DNA of 20,351 bases, taken from positions 1 through 20,351 of the IMG/VR virus record IMGVR_UViG_3300031963_005539. The stretch is one strand, 5' to 3'. Each line of letters starts with the position of its first letter. The stretch's first letter is position 1. Made by a program: the position numbers and the translations under genes. Origin of the DNA: a virus. A model generated the notes under the pieces. The model saw nothing but the letters and a program-made list of their open reading frames with translations. It searched no databases and was not told the DNA's origin. Shown here in pieces: positions 1-5,407 of the stretch.

Positions 1-77
1 CCTTGTTCTTTCCAACGAATAGCTCTCTTAGCTGCCGCCTTCATACCAGCGGTGGGCTTGTATCCTTCTTTAGCCAT
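1..77 (-). CDS. Start of a small phage protein, cut by the window edge
   Basis: Only the first 25 codons are present. The peptide starts MAKEGYKPTAGMKAAAKRAI and is basic and alanine-rich. The start is supported by AAAGGAG upstream and by a TGATG overlap with the gene at 77-220. From memory, similar N-termini (KP..GM..AAKRA..WKE) occur in a short conserved tailed-phage protein of unknown role; I could not check this. It is the last member of the downstream series and may open a structural or accessory block beyond the window. Confidence 0.6.
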   Translation of the reverse strand, partial: MAKEGYKPTAGMKAAAKRAIRWKEQ

Positions 78-220
78 CACTTCTCCTTTACGCTGACAAC
101 TTTGACATTTCTGACTTCGTCATCAACTCCGAATATGTCGTTTAAATAGTCTACAGCATCATTCTCGTCAAATGCCTGTACTTCTGCTTCAATCTCTAAT
201 TTTACCTTATATGTCTTCAT
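77..220 (-). CDS. Small hypothetical protein, 47 aa
   Basis: A 47-residue reading frame that exactly fills the gap between the endolysin and the next gene. The ATG overlaps the endolysin stop (TAATG) and the TGA overlaps the next ATG (TGATG), so translation is probably coupled on both sides. The peptide begins MKTYKVKLEIEAEVQAFDEN and is acidic. Alternating hydrophobic positions at both ends suggest a small beta-alpha-beta fold, with a DAVDYL segment resembling the helix of small ferredoxin-like phage proteins. No function can be assigned. Confidence 0.72.
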   Translation of the reverse strand: MKTYKVKLEIEAEVQAFDENDAVDYLNDIFGVDDEVRNVKVVSVKEK

Positions 221-759
221 TATGCTTTGAACTTAGGGCGTCCAAATCCTACTATGGAGATAGGTACATTCTTCTTATTCTTCTTAAATGCACGAAGTTG
301 CCTGCAGGCTTCCCCGCCATTTCTTTGACTTCCCTTTTTGCTGCTTGAAGTATTTCCTTCAATGCACCATACAGTTCCATCTTCATTGTCTTCAACAACG
401 ATTCCAACATGCGAAATCCTATCTACTCCATCTCCAGGGAAATCAAAATAAGCAATATCTCCTGGCTCTGGATCTGCAACATCTACATCTATCCATCTTC
501 CAGATTTCTTAAATGCGGCTGCACCACCTGGAGTATAAACTGTATTTGGAACCTTTACGCCAGCCTGATTTGCACACCACATTACGAATGATCCGCACCA
601 TGGCTGGAAGTTAGCTTTTGTAAACGCACCATACTTTGTCTCATTGTCTTTTGGACCTTCAATATATCCAACTTGAGATTTAGCAACTTGAATTAAACGG
701 GCAGCGCTTCCTTTAGGAGCCTTTGCCGTTTCTTCTGGTACTAGAAAGTTATCTGACAT
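220..759 (-). CDS. CHAP-domain endolysin (peptidoglycan amidase/endopeptidase)
   Basis: This 179-aa protein is a single CHAP (NlpC/P60-like cysteine peptidase) domain that should cut peptide bonds in host peptidoglycan at lysis. The catalytic Cys55 lies in PWCGSFV, the His117 in ISHVGIV, and Glu134/Asn136 in IEGNT; GDI at 100-102 is the usual strand before the histidine. There is no signal peptide and no separate cell-wall-binding domain, so export would need a holin. The ATG lies one base after the stop of the two-helix membrane protein at 761-1204, a typical holin-endolysin arrangement. A virion-associated hydrolase is a less likely alternative because no structural fusion is present. Fold assignment is strong; bond specificity is unknown. 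Confidence 0.88.
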   Translation of the reverse strand: MSDNFLVPEETAKAPKGSAARLIQVAKSQVGYIEGPKDNETKYGAFTKANFQPWCGSFVMWCANQAGVKVPNTVYTPGGAAAFKKSGRWIDVDVADPEPGDIAYFDFPGDGVDRISHVGIVVEDNEDGTVWCIEGNTSSSKKGSQRNGGEACRQLRAFKKNKKNVPISIVGFGRPKFKA

Positions 760-760
760 T

Positions 761-1204
761 TTAATCTTTATCCCATTCTGTATCTACTGGCTGTTCTGCT
801 GGCATTTGATCATTTGGCTTTGCATCAAGACGAGCCCTGACTGCATCTGCTTCTACTTCAGCCTTTAATTCATTAATTTCTAATTCTGATTCAAGCTTCT
901 TATCTGCTTGAGTATTCTTTGCATCTATTTCTTTGTTTGCCATTTGCGCCGCCATAACATCTTTAGCACCAGATTGACCGATCAATAGACCTGCAAGAGT
1001 ACCTGTGATAAATGTTGCAACGCTACCAAGCACATTAAAGAACATTTTATCATTTTCTGACTGTGCTCCAATTGGCTGGGTTACAAATATAAGAGCGTAC
1101 AAAATACCTAGTGATGTACACAATAAAATTGTTCCAAGCGTGATGCCAAGAATAAATTTTAATCTTGCATCAAGATCTGCTGGGGTTAATCTTTCTCTAG
1201 CCAT
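761..1204 (-). CDS. Two-helix membrane protein with coiled-coil tail, candidate holin
   Basis: The 147-aa product has a short charged N-terminus, a hydrophobic helix at about residues 16-41, a second at 54-77 (VLGSVATFITGTLAGLLIG), then a highly charged region at 83-128 that should form a coiled coil and an acidic end. Two membrane helices, a charged tail and position directly before the endolysin fit a class II-like holin. The cytoplasmic tail is longer than in most small holins, so it could also be a structural membrane anchor. The ATG overlaps the end of the lipoprotein gene and has AAAGG at a suitable distance. Membrane topology is clear from the sequence; the holin role is inferred from context. 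Confidence 0.6.
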   Translation of the reverse strand: MARERLTPADLDARLKFILGITLGTILLCTSLGILYALIFVTQPIGAQSENDKMFFNVLGSVATFITGTLAGLLIGQSGAKDVMAAQMANKEIDAKNTQADKKLESELEINELKAEVEADAVRARLDAKPNDQMPAEQPVDTEWDKD

Positions 1205-1418
1205 TCTTTACCTTTGATTTCTGGTACTCATCCCATACTTCCTGTCCAACTAAATCTCTTGAACAAGTTCCAGTAGTCTCACAAATTGGAGGATTGCATT
1301 CTGCCTTTTCCCAATTTGCTGGGTCTTGGCATTCATAACGGAATGAACCATCAAAATTACACGATGTAACTGTGAGGGCTAGCATTATACTAGCTAATGA
1401 GGCACCTAATTTTCTCAT
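1197..1418 (-). CDS. Small cysteine-rich lipoprotein in the lysis region
   Basis: The 73-aa product starts with MRKLGAS and a hydrophobic stretch ending in the lipobox V-T-S-C at residues 17-20, so Cys20 should be lipidated and the protein held on the outer face of the membrane. The mature part is about 53 residues with four more cysteines at 30, 41, 46 and 52 (YECQDP, AECNPPICE, GTC), which suggests disulfides or a metal site. It lies between two membrane proteins and just before the endolysin. A spanin-like or lysis-accessory role, or superinfection exclusion, is possible but not shown. A TATAAT box lies six bases before the ATG, so the transcript may begin at the start codon. Confidence 0.72.
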   Translation of the reverse strand: MRKLGASLASIMLALTVTSCNFDGSFRYECQDPANWEKAECNPPICETTGTCSRDLVGQEVWDEYQKSKVKNG

Positions 1419-1424
1419 GCCTCT

Positions 1425-1433
1425 ATTATAGCA
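1425..1433 (-). promoter_or_regulatory. Extended -10 promoter before the lipoprotein gene
   Basis: On the minus strand TGC-TATAAT is followed by AGAGGC and the ATG at 1418. Seven bases past the hexamer is exactly the A of the start codon, which predicts a leaderless mRNA. TCGAAA, 17 bases upstream of the hexamer, is a weak -35 match. Confidence 0.5.
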
Positions 1434-1436
1434 TTT

Positions 1437-1631
1437 CTATTCTTCTTTTCGAAGAGGGATGGTAGCAAGCCAAATAACAGTAGCAATTACTGTTGCTACG
1501 CCCACTACCTGCTGGGCGCTACCCGTTAGGGTCAACCATGCTATAAAAAACCCTAGGAGGGTAAATATTTGGGCAATGCTTTCTTTAATTACCTCCCAAA
1601 TATAATTTAGGATTCCCTTAATTATTTTCAT
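1437..1631 (-). CDS. Small membrane protein with two helices, possible holin
   Basis: The 64-aa product has an amphipathic N-terminal part (about residues 1-18), a hydrophobic helix at about 20-36 (IFTLLGFFIAWLTL) and another at 41-58 (QVVGVATVIATVIWLATI), then the charged end RKEE. Size and topology fit small phage holins or antiholins. Its ATG overlaps the stop of the large exported protein as TAATG, and the Shine-Dalgarno AGGAGG lies in the last codons of that gene, so both are translated from one message. With the other membrane protein at 761-1204 it could form a holin/antiholin pair; this is inference. Confidence 0.62.
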   Translation of the reverse strand: MKIIKGILNYIWEVIKESIAQIFTLLGFFIAWLTLTGSAQQVVGVATVIATVIWLATIPLRKEE

Positions 1632-3655
1632 TATATCCTCCTTGTCATGGCTGCTGCCACAATATTGCTTGCAATAATTACTGGCACAATTACTTCCTGT
1701 GCCTTTTCTCTTTGGTCATCTGTCATATCTTTGCCCCACTCTGACGGGCTAAATACTTTTTCAAAATCTATATTTGTAAATGCTCCTATAGGATCTGATA
1801 ATAATTGTTCCGCCGCCAATTCTGTAGTCGCATCTGCTAATGTATATGGCATAGGAGCATCAGCATTTTCTTCCGCCCTATTAGAAAATTCTACCACTGC
1901 CGCCGCTAAAATAGGATTTTCTTTCATCGCTTCAGCAATCACTGCAATTTCCGCAGCCTTAATTCCTAATTCTTCTGCAACTTCCTGCTTTGCTTCTGCT
2001 GATAATTCCACTAAAACATTTGCCACAGCTGCAGCTTGCTCTGGAGTTAATTTAACAATTACATTATCTTTACTAGTTAAATTAGCTAGCGCACTCAAAT
2101 CATCTGTGATACTATTACCTGATGGTTCTTTTGAAGGTTCAGCAGGAGTTGGTTCTGGTTCAGGAGTTGGCTCTGGATTTATATCCGATGGCAGAGGTGA
2201 AGGCTCTGGTGAAGGCTCTGGAGTGGGCTCAGGATCAACAGTTGGTTCTGGCTTCGGCTCATCTGTGGTTTCAGGCGTTGGCTCAGGAGTGGGATCGACT
2301 GGTTCAGTTTGCTCAGGTGATGGTTCAGGAGAGGGGGTAGGCTGTGGAGATGGTTCTGGTTCTAGGGTCTCTTCTGGCGTTGGCTCTGGTGTGGGTTCTG
2401 GGCTATTGGATTGCTCAGGGGTAGGTTCTGGTTTAGGTTGATTCGCTGCAGCATTTGCAGCAGCTTGTGCAATTGCAATTGCAATTTCTCTAGCTAATTG
2501 TTCTTCATAATAATTCCAAGCATCATCAATAGCATTATTTAAATCTATAATTGATTGATTATAAGCATCTATAGTATTATTTTTTGCGGTTAAAGCATTA
2601 GATGTGTTTGTAATTGCAGTATTATGTGCAGCTGTTTTATTTGTTAAAGTTTGATTGTAAGTTGTTAAAGTTGAATTAGCAGAATTATATTGAGATAACG
2701 CTGTTTGATATTGAGAATATTTGGTATCACGATCTGCTTGCAAAGAGGCTCTATCGTCTATTTGTTGTTGTGTTAATGGAGATCCATAGGCAATCCACTC
2801 TGCTGGAATTCCGCTCCACCATTGATTTGTTCCAACTCCGACATGCATATTTCCTGGACCACCGCCGTTATACCACCAAGCTTGCAACTGTAATGTTTTA
2901 TCAGAAGATGTATCAAACCATTGAGTATATGGGCTCCAAGAAGTTCCCTGTTCTTGCCATTGTTCTGTAGCTAAAACTCCATCAACATAAAGTCTAAATC
3001 CATCATCAGTAGATCCAGCAAATTTTACTGCATCTATTTCGGCTGGTACTGTGATAGTTGCTTCAAATATACCAATTATATTTTGAGATAGACCACAAAT
3101 AGCCCCAGACCCAGCCCATATATCAAATGTAGGAATAGTTCCATGACACATTAATCCAGCTCCTTGAGCTAAATATGCGTAATTACCCATACGAGACAAT
3201 GGGTATATTCTAAAATAAACACCTGTACTTCCGCCATTTCCATATGTTGCGATATGTGCATTAAGTGCTATTTGTGCAGAATTGTAAGTGTTATACTTAT
3301 TATTTTTATCAGTTAGCTTTGTAGACACTATAGCAGTCTGGGTATCAACTGCGGTTTGAGCTATTTGTTTTTCAGATAAAGCTGTTTCTTCTGCTGCTAC
3401 CGCCGCATCATAAGAATCTGAAGCATCGTCTCTTGCGTCTTTTGCAGCTACTGCAGCATCATATTTATCTTCTGCTTCAGAAATTAAAAATTGAAATTCT
3501 TCTTTGTAATTTAAATCAGCGACACTTGCGTTTAATTCTTGTATTTCTTGAGCGGCTAAACCCAATGGATCATCACTATATGCAGGCGTTAAAAACAGCC
3601 AACCAAAGCCTAAAATGGCGGCTAATGATAATCTCCATAATTTAGTCCTAGTCAA
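1631..3655 (-). CDS. Large exported protein with PA14-like domain, coiled coils and Pro-rich linker
   Basis: This 674-aa protein has a clear Sec signal peptide (basic start, hydrophobic 9-23, likely cut after AYS at 27). Next come a helical alanine-rich coiled coil (about 35-135), a compact aromatic domain (about 145-290) with PA14-like features (FAGSTDDGFRLYVDG at 212-226, then a strand containing LQLQAWWYNGG), a second coiled coil (295-400), a proline-rich linker of PEPTPEPTPE type (407-512) and a helical C-terminal part ending in a hydrophobic run (655-669) and TRRI. PA14 domains commonly bind carbohydrate. It may be a surface-exposed adhesin or receptor-modifying protein in the host envelope, or a virion fibre. 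The start is TTG with AAGGAG eight bases upstream; the first internal Met is residue 156, so TTG is required. No LPXTG motif is visible. Confidence 0.75.
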   Translation of the reverse strand: MTRTKLWRLSLAAILGFGWLFLTPAYSDDPLGLAAQEIQELNASVADLNYKEEFQFLISEAEDKYDAAVAAKDARDDASDSYDAAVAAEETALSEKQIAQTAVDTQTAIVSTKLTDKNNKYNTYNSAQIALNAHIATYGNGGSTGVYFRIYPLSRMGNYAYLAQGAGLMCHGTIPTFDIWAGSGAICGLSQNIIGIFEATITVPAEIDAVKFAGSTDDGFRLYVDGVLATEQWQEQGTSWSPYTQWFDTSSDKTLQLQAWWYNGGGPGNMHVGVGTNQWWSGIPAEWIAYGSPLTQQQIDDRASLQADRDTKYSQYQTALSQYNSANSTLTTYNQTLTNKTAAHNTAITNTSNALTAKNNTIDAYNQSIIDLNNAIDDAWNYYEEQLAREIAIAIAQAAANAAANQPKPEPTPEQSNSPEPTPEPTPEETLEPEPSPQPTPSPEPSPEQTEPVDPTPEPTPETTDEPKPEPTVDPEPTPEPSPEPSPLPSDINPEPTPEPEPTPAEPSKEPSGNSITDDLSALANLTSKDNVIVKLTPEQAAAVANVLVELSAEAKQEVAEELGIKAAEIAVIAEAMKENPILAAAVVEFSNRAEENADAPMPYTLADATTELAAEQLLSDPIGAFTNIDFEKVFSPSEWGKDMTDDQREKAQEVIVPVIIASNIVAAAMTRRI
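2120..2437 (-). repeat. Proline-rich PEPT/PEPS repeat-encoding tract
   Basis: About 106 codons (residues 407-512 of the exported protein) encode degenerate Pro-Glu-Pro-Thr/Ser units. The DNA has matching short repeats of GGTTCTGG/GGCTCAGG type on the plus strand. Such linkers are extended and cross cell-wall space in bacterial surface proteins. The tract also creates a long glycine-serine frame on the plus strand that is not a gene. Confidence 0.85.
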
Positions 3656-3664
3656 CTATAACTC

Positions 3665-3699
3665 CTTGTTACAACTTTTGCAACAAGTTAATTATAACA
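3665..3699 (-). promoter_or_regulatory. Extended -10 promoter and leader hairpin of the exported-protein gene
   Basis: TGT-TATAAT on the minus strand (hexamer 3696-3691) lies about 36 bases before the TTG start. The leader contains a 6-bp inverted repeat, CTTGTT at 3665-3670 and AACAAG at 3682-3687, whose downstream arm (read on the minus strand) includes the first bases of the AAGGAG ribosome site. This could lower translation. No convincing -35 box is seen. Confidence 0.45.
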
Positions 3700-3704
3700 T
3701 TGAA

Positions 3705-3887
3705 CTATTTAGCGTTATCTGTTTTGTAAAAGCCTGTGCCTTTAAACTGAATGCCGAATGTGTTGAATTGTTTAACCATTGCCGCACCGCATTTTTCACA
3801 AAGCTCTACTGTGTTGGCTTGTGTTATTGGCTTAGGTATTTCTTTTGTGTATGAACAAATCACACACTTGTAATCATAAGCTGGCAC
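3705..3887 (-). CDS. FmdB-type zinc ribbon protein
   Basis: The 60-aa product matches the small FmdB/CxxC zinc ribbon family: MPAYDYKC start, Cys8-x2-Cys11, Cys30-x2-Cys33, and the typical ending FGIQFKGTGFYKTD. Family members are small zinc-binding proteins sometimes called regulators, but their biochemical role is poorly defined; phages carry copies. The start is GTG with AGGAG five bases upstream. The gene has its own promoter (TTGAAA-18-TATAAT) and a GC-rich leader of about 70 bases that can fold over the ribosome site. It follows hsp20 and precedes the exported protein. Confidence 0.82.
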   Translation of the reverse strand: MPAYDYKCVICSYTKEIPKPITQANTVELCEKCGAAMVKQFNTFGIQFKGTGFYKTDNAK

Positions 3888-3960
3888 TCTATCTCCTAAA
3901 TTTAAAGGAGCAGTTTAGCCGCATGCTCAGGCGGATCCTAGGCTGCGATGCCCAGGTTAC
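3888..3960 (-). promoter_or_regulatory. GC-rich structured leader of the FmdB-like gene
   Basis: This gene-free stretch is clearly richer in G and C than its surroundings. It can form a hairpin CCGC/GCGG (3919-3922 with 3931-3934) and, next to the start, a 5-bp hairpin CTCCT/AGGAG (3893-3897 with 3906-3910) whose downstream arm is the Shine-Dalgarno itself. A short open frame (ATG at 3924, 11 codons, MRLNCSFKFRR, TAG at 3891-3889) runs through this hairpin and ends one base before the GTG start. Translation of this frame could open the ribosome site. All of this is inference from pairing. Confidence 0.35.
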
Positions 3961-3961
3961 T

Positions 3962-3991
3962 ATTATACTATTTCTTCTTCTTACGTTTCAA
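3962..3991 (-). promoter_or_regulatory. Promoter for the FmdB-like gene
   Basis: On the minus strand TTGAAA (3991-3986) and TATAAT (3967-3962) are separated by 18 bases, the best two-box sigma70-type promoter in the window. It overlaps the last codons and stop of hsp20. Confidence 0.6.
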
Positions 3992-4477
3992 GAGGCCTTC
4001 TTTTTCTGCCTGCTCAAGCATTTCATCCTGCTCTGCGCCAGAAATTGCGGCTAATTCATCACCATCAGTAATTGAAAATACTTTTGGTTTTGCTTCCTCT
4101 GGAACCCTTTTAATTAAATTAACTATTAGCATTCCTTGTAGCATTATAGCGCTATGTACTTCAACATATTCTGCAAGAGAAAATGTTCTTGTAAAATTGC
4201 GGCCTCCAATACCTCTGTGAATGTAGGTGCTACTGGTATCCGATTTGCTTTCACCAGTAATCGTTAAAACATTTTTTTCCTGCTTTACTGTGATGTCTTC
4301 TTTGCTGAATCCTGCCAAAGCAATTTCAACAGCATAGGAGTCTTCTCCAATTTGTTTTAGATTGTATGGCGGGTAATTAGTAGATGCACCCATAAGTTTT
4401 TCAAGATCTTTAAAGTGGCGATCCCAGCCAATAAAAAATGGATCTTTAAAAAGATCCAATGATAGGTTTGTAACCAT
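3968..4477 (-). CDS. Hsp20/alpha-crystallin small heat-shock chaperone
   Basis: The 169-aa product has the IbpA-type layout: N-terminal arm with FIGWDRHFKDLEKL, an alpha-crystallin domain from about residue 36 (YPPYNLKQIGEDSYAVEIALAGF) to 135, and the conserved end LIKRVPEEAKPKVFSI at 121-136, then a helical tail ending in lysines. Such proteins hold unfolding clients in the cytoplasm without ATP. Small heat-shock proteins are known in T4-like cyanophages and may help virion protein folding. The ATG has a strong AAGGAGGA site. A promoter with a perfect inverted repeat lies just upstream. The polylysine C-terminal tail and long acidic extension are less usual. Confidence 0.93.
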   Translation of the reverse strand: MVTNLSLDLFKDPFFIGWDRHFKDLEKLMGASTNYPPYNLKQIGEDSYAVEIALAGFSKEDITVKQEKNVLTITGESKSDTSSTYIHRGIGGRNFTRTFSLAEYVEVHSAIMLQGMLIVNLIKRVPEEAKPKVFSITDGDELAAISGAEQDEMLEQAEKEGLLKRKKKK

Positions 4478-4505
4478 TTTATTCCTCCTTCAAGCGAATA
4501 AATTA

Positions 4506-4536
4506 ATATGTGGGCCCCTAACGGCGACCCACATAT
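4506..4536 (-). promoter_or_regulatory. Perfect 9-bp inverted repeat at the hsp20 transcription start
   Basis: ATATGTGGG (4506-4514) and CCCACATAT (4528-4536) flank a 13-base spacer. The repeat begins directly after the -10 box, so the expected start point lies within it. It could be a repressor operator. If transcription starts early in the repeat it could instead fold as a 5' RNA hairpin. It does not cover the ribosome site at about 4485-4491. Confidence 0.5.
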
Positions 4537-4565
4537 ATTATAGCAAAAAGCTTTTTAGATTACAA
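4537..4565 (-). promoter_or_regulatory. Promoter for hsp20
   Basis: TTGTAA (4565-4560), 17 bases, then TATAAT (4542-4537) preceded by TGC, an extended -10 element. The -35 box overlaps the last codons and stop of the upstream 59-aa gene. The spacer contains the palindrome AAAAAGCTTTTT. Confidence 0.6.
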
Positions 4566-4739
4566 GATGCGCTTTTTCTTTTCTTTCATCTTTTCTTCAT
4601 TTGCTGTTGCAGCATACAAAGCCCTCTGGTGAGCCAAAGCTCTACCTCTGCTTGGGTGGCATCCTTTGAGTTCGCCTTTGTCATTGACTACTGCAAACCC
4701 TCTGCAACCTGCTACATTTTGTTTAATGTCGTATGGCAT
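4560..4739 (-). CDS. Small conserved-looking phage protein, 59 aa
   Basis: A 59-residue frame starting at ATG with AGGAG six bases upstream, placed between two other genes with no wasted space. The product has a short beta hairpin (CRGFAVVNDKGELKGCH, residues 12-28, with Cys12 and Cys27) followed by a helix rich in Ala and Arg (RGRALAHQRALYAA, 31-44) and a very basic end. From memory, small phage proteins with the pattern C..(F/W)AVV....L.GCH....A.A..RALYA are common, often near structural or packaging genes; their job is unknown to me. The two cysteines could pair or bind metal. Confidence 0.78.
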   Translation of the reverse strand: MPYDIKQNVAGCRGFAVVNDKGELKGCHPSRGRALAHQRALYAATANEEKMKEKKKRIL

Positions 4740-4747
4740 TTTATCTC

Positions 4748-5053
4748 CTATTCGTTTGGCGTGTCTGGGAAATCCATTTGGATTAAACCCATTTCTTTCG
4801 CCATTTGTTGTCCTTCTGGACTTAAATGTAAAGTGGCTTCTAGATTTTCATCATATTCCACTTCCATTAAACCTTTTTCATATAATTTAATTAAAGATTC
4901 GTCAATATGCTGGATGTGTGCCTCCCATAATTCTGGGGCTACATCTTTTGCTTTTTCATGGATAGCAAAAATCATTTCGCCATTTTCATCCACGCCCTCT
5001 AGGGTTATCGCACCTATTTCTAAATAGTATTGCAGTTCCATGTCCTCATCCAT
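4748..5053 (-). CDS. Hypothetical acidic phage protein, 101 aa
   Basis: An acidic 101-aa protein: strand-like start (LQYYLEIGAITLEGV), then EMIFAIHEKAKDVAPELWEAH and a helix plus beta wing (LIKLYEKGLMEVEYDENLEATLHLSPEG, 54-81). The layout resembles a winged-helix domain, with the last part as the wing, so binding to nucleic acid or protein is possible despite the acidity. No catalytic motif is visible. The ATG lies six bases after a TATAAT box and has no clear ribosome site, so the mRNA may start at the ATG. It lies between the tRNA gene and the 59-aa gene. Function unknown. Confidence 0.72.
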   Translation of the reverse strand: MDEDMELQYYLEIGAITLEGVDENGEMIFAIHEKAKDVAPELWEAHIQHIDESLIKLYEKGLMEVEYDENLEATLHLSPEGQQMAKEMGLIQMDFPDTPNE

Positions 5054-5059
5054 ATCTCT

Positions 5060-5065
5060 ATTATA
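5060..5065 (-). promoter_or_regulatory. -10 box before the 101-aa gene
   Basis: TATAAT on the minus strand, followed by AGAGAT and the ATG at 5053. Seven bases past the box is the A of the ATG. It lies just after the tRNA gene, so it may restart transcription after tRNA processing. There is no TG extension and no clear -35 box. Confidence 0.4.
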
Positions 5066-5075
5066 CTCTCTTTTG

Positions 5076-5149
5076 TGTGGCGTGTAGGACTTGAACCTAC
5101 GACGACCAAATTATGAGTTTGGGGCTCTGACCAACTGAGCTAACGCCAC
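5076..5149 (-). tRNA. tRNA with anticodon CAT (elongator Met, or Ile after C34 modification)
   Basis: The minus strand gives a full 74-base cloverleaf: acceptor stem GTGGCGT/ACGCCAC (7 bp), D arm GCTC-AGTTGGTCA-GAGC, anticodon arm CCAAA-CTCATAA-TTTGG, 5-base variable loop, T arm GTAGG-TTCAAGT-CCTAC and discriminator A. The 3' CCA is not encoded. The first pair is G-C, so this is not an initiator tRNA. Anticodon CAT alone cannot separate elongator Met from a lysidine-modified Ile(AUA) tRNA. It starts seven bases after the stop of the 83-aa gene and so is probably cut out of the same transcript. Confidence 0.95.
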
Positions 5150-5155
5150 AGGGTC

Positions 5156-5407
5156 TTATTGTATTGTCCCGTCCTCATTTTTGTCAATAGTTGTTTCTAC
5201 CAACTGCTGGACATAGTCAGAGAAGTGTTTTCTGACGCTTCCTGGCGGTCTTGATCCAAGAGATTTCCACAGCCTCTTGTATTCAATTACATTTGCAAAT
5301 GTTGTAGGACACAGCATGTACCCAGCGTACTCTTTTAAAGTAGTTGGAAGCGGCACATGCTTTCCACAGCACTTACATTCTCTTGCTTTTTCTTGGTATA
5401 TGCTCAT
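5156..5407 (-). CDS. Small Cys-containing protein after the large terminase, 83 aa
   Basis: The 83-aa product has an N-terminal cysteine group (ECKCCGKHVPLP, Cys11, 13, 14) and Cys33 in YMLCPTTF, giving a probable single zinc site, then a basic helix (NVIEYKRLWKSLG) and a polar tail. Its ATG overlaps the terminase stop as ATGA and GGAA lies upstream. Position after the large terminase suggests a packaging or head-related accessory role, or a small DNA-binding protein. No family can be named. The tRNA gene follows after seven bases. Confidence 0.72.
   Translation of the reverse strand: MSIYQEKARECKCCGKHVPLPTTLKEYAGYMLCPTTFANVIEYKRLWKSLGSRPPGSVRKHFSDYVQQLVETTIDKNEDGTIQ

Noticed and set aside
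1630-1635. TATAAT on the minus strand at the start of the 64-aa membrane protein
   Set aside because: It is made by the last codons of the exported protein plus the ATG (ATATAATG) and overlaps the start codon, so it cannot drive that gene.
1647-2441. 264-codon open frame on the plus strand rich in Gly-Ser-Val repeats
   Set aside because: It is the antisense shadow of the PEPT-repeat and C-terminal parts of the exported protein, lacks a ribosome site and stands alone on the plus strand in an all-minus region.
4546-4557. AAAAAGCTTTTT as a terminator
   Set aside because: It is a gap-free palindrome with no loop and weak A-T pairs, and it lies between the -35 and -10 boxes of the hsp20 promoter.
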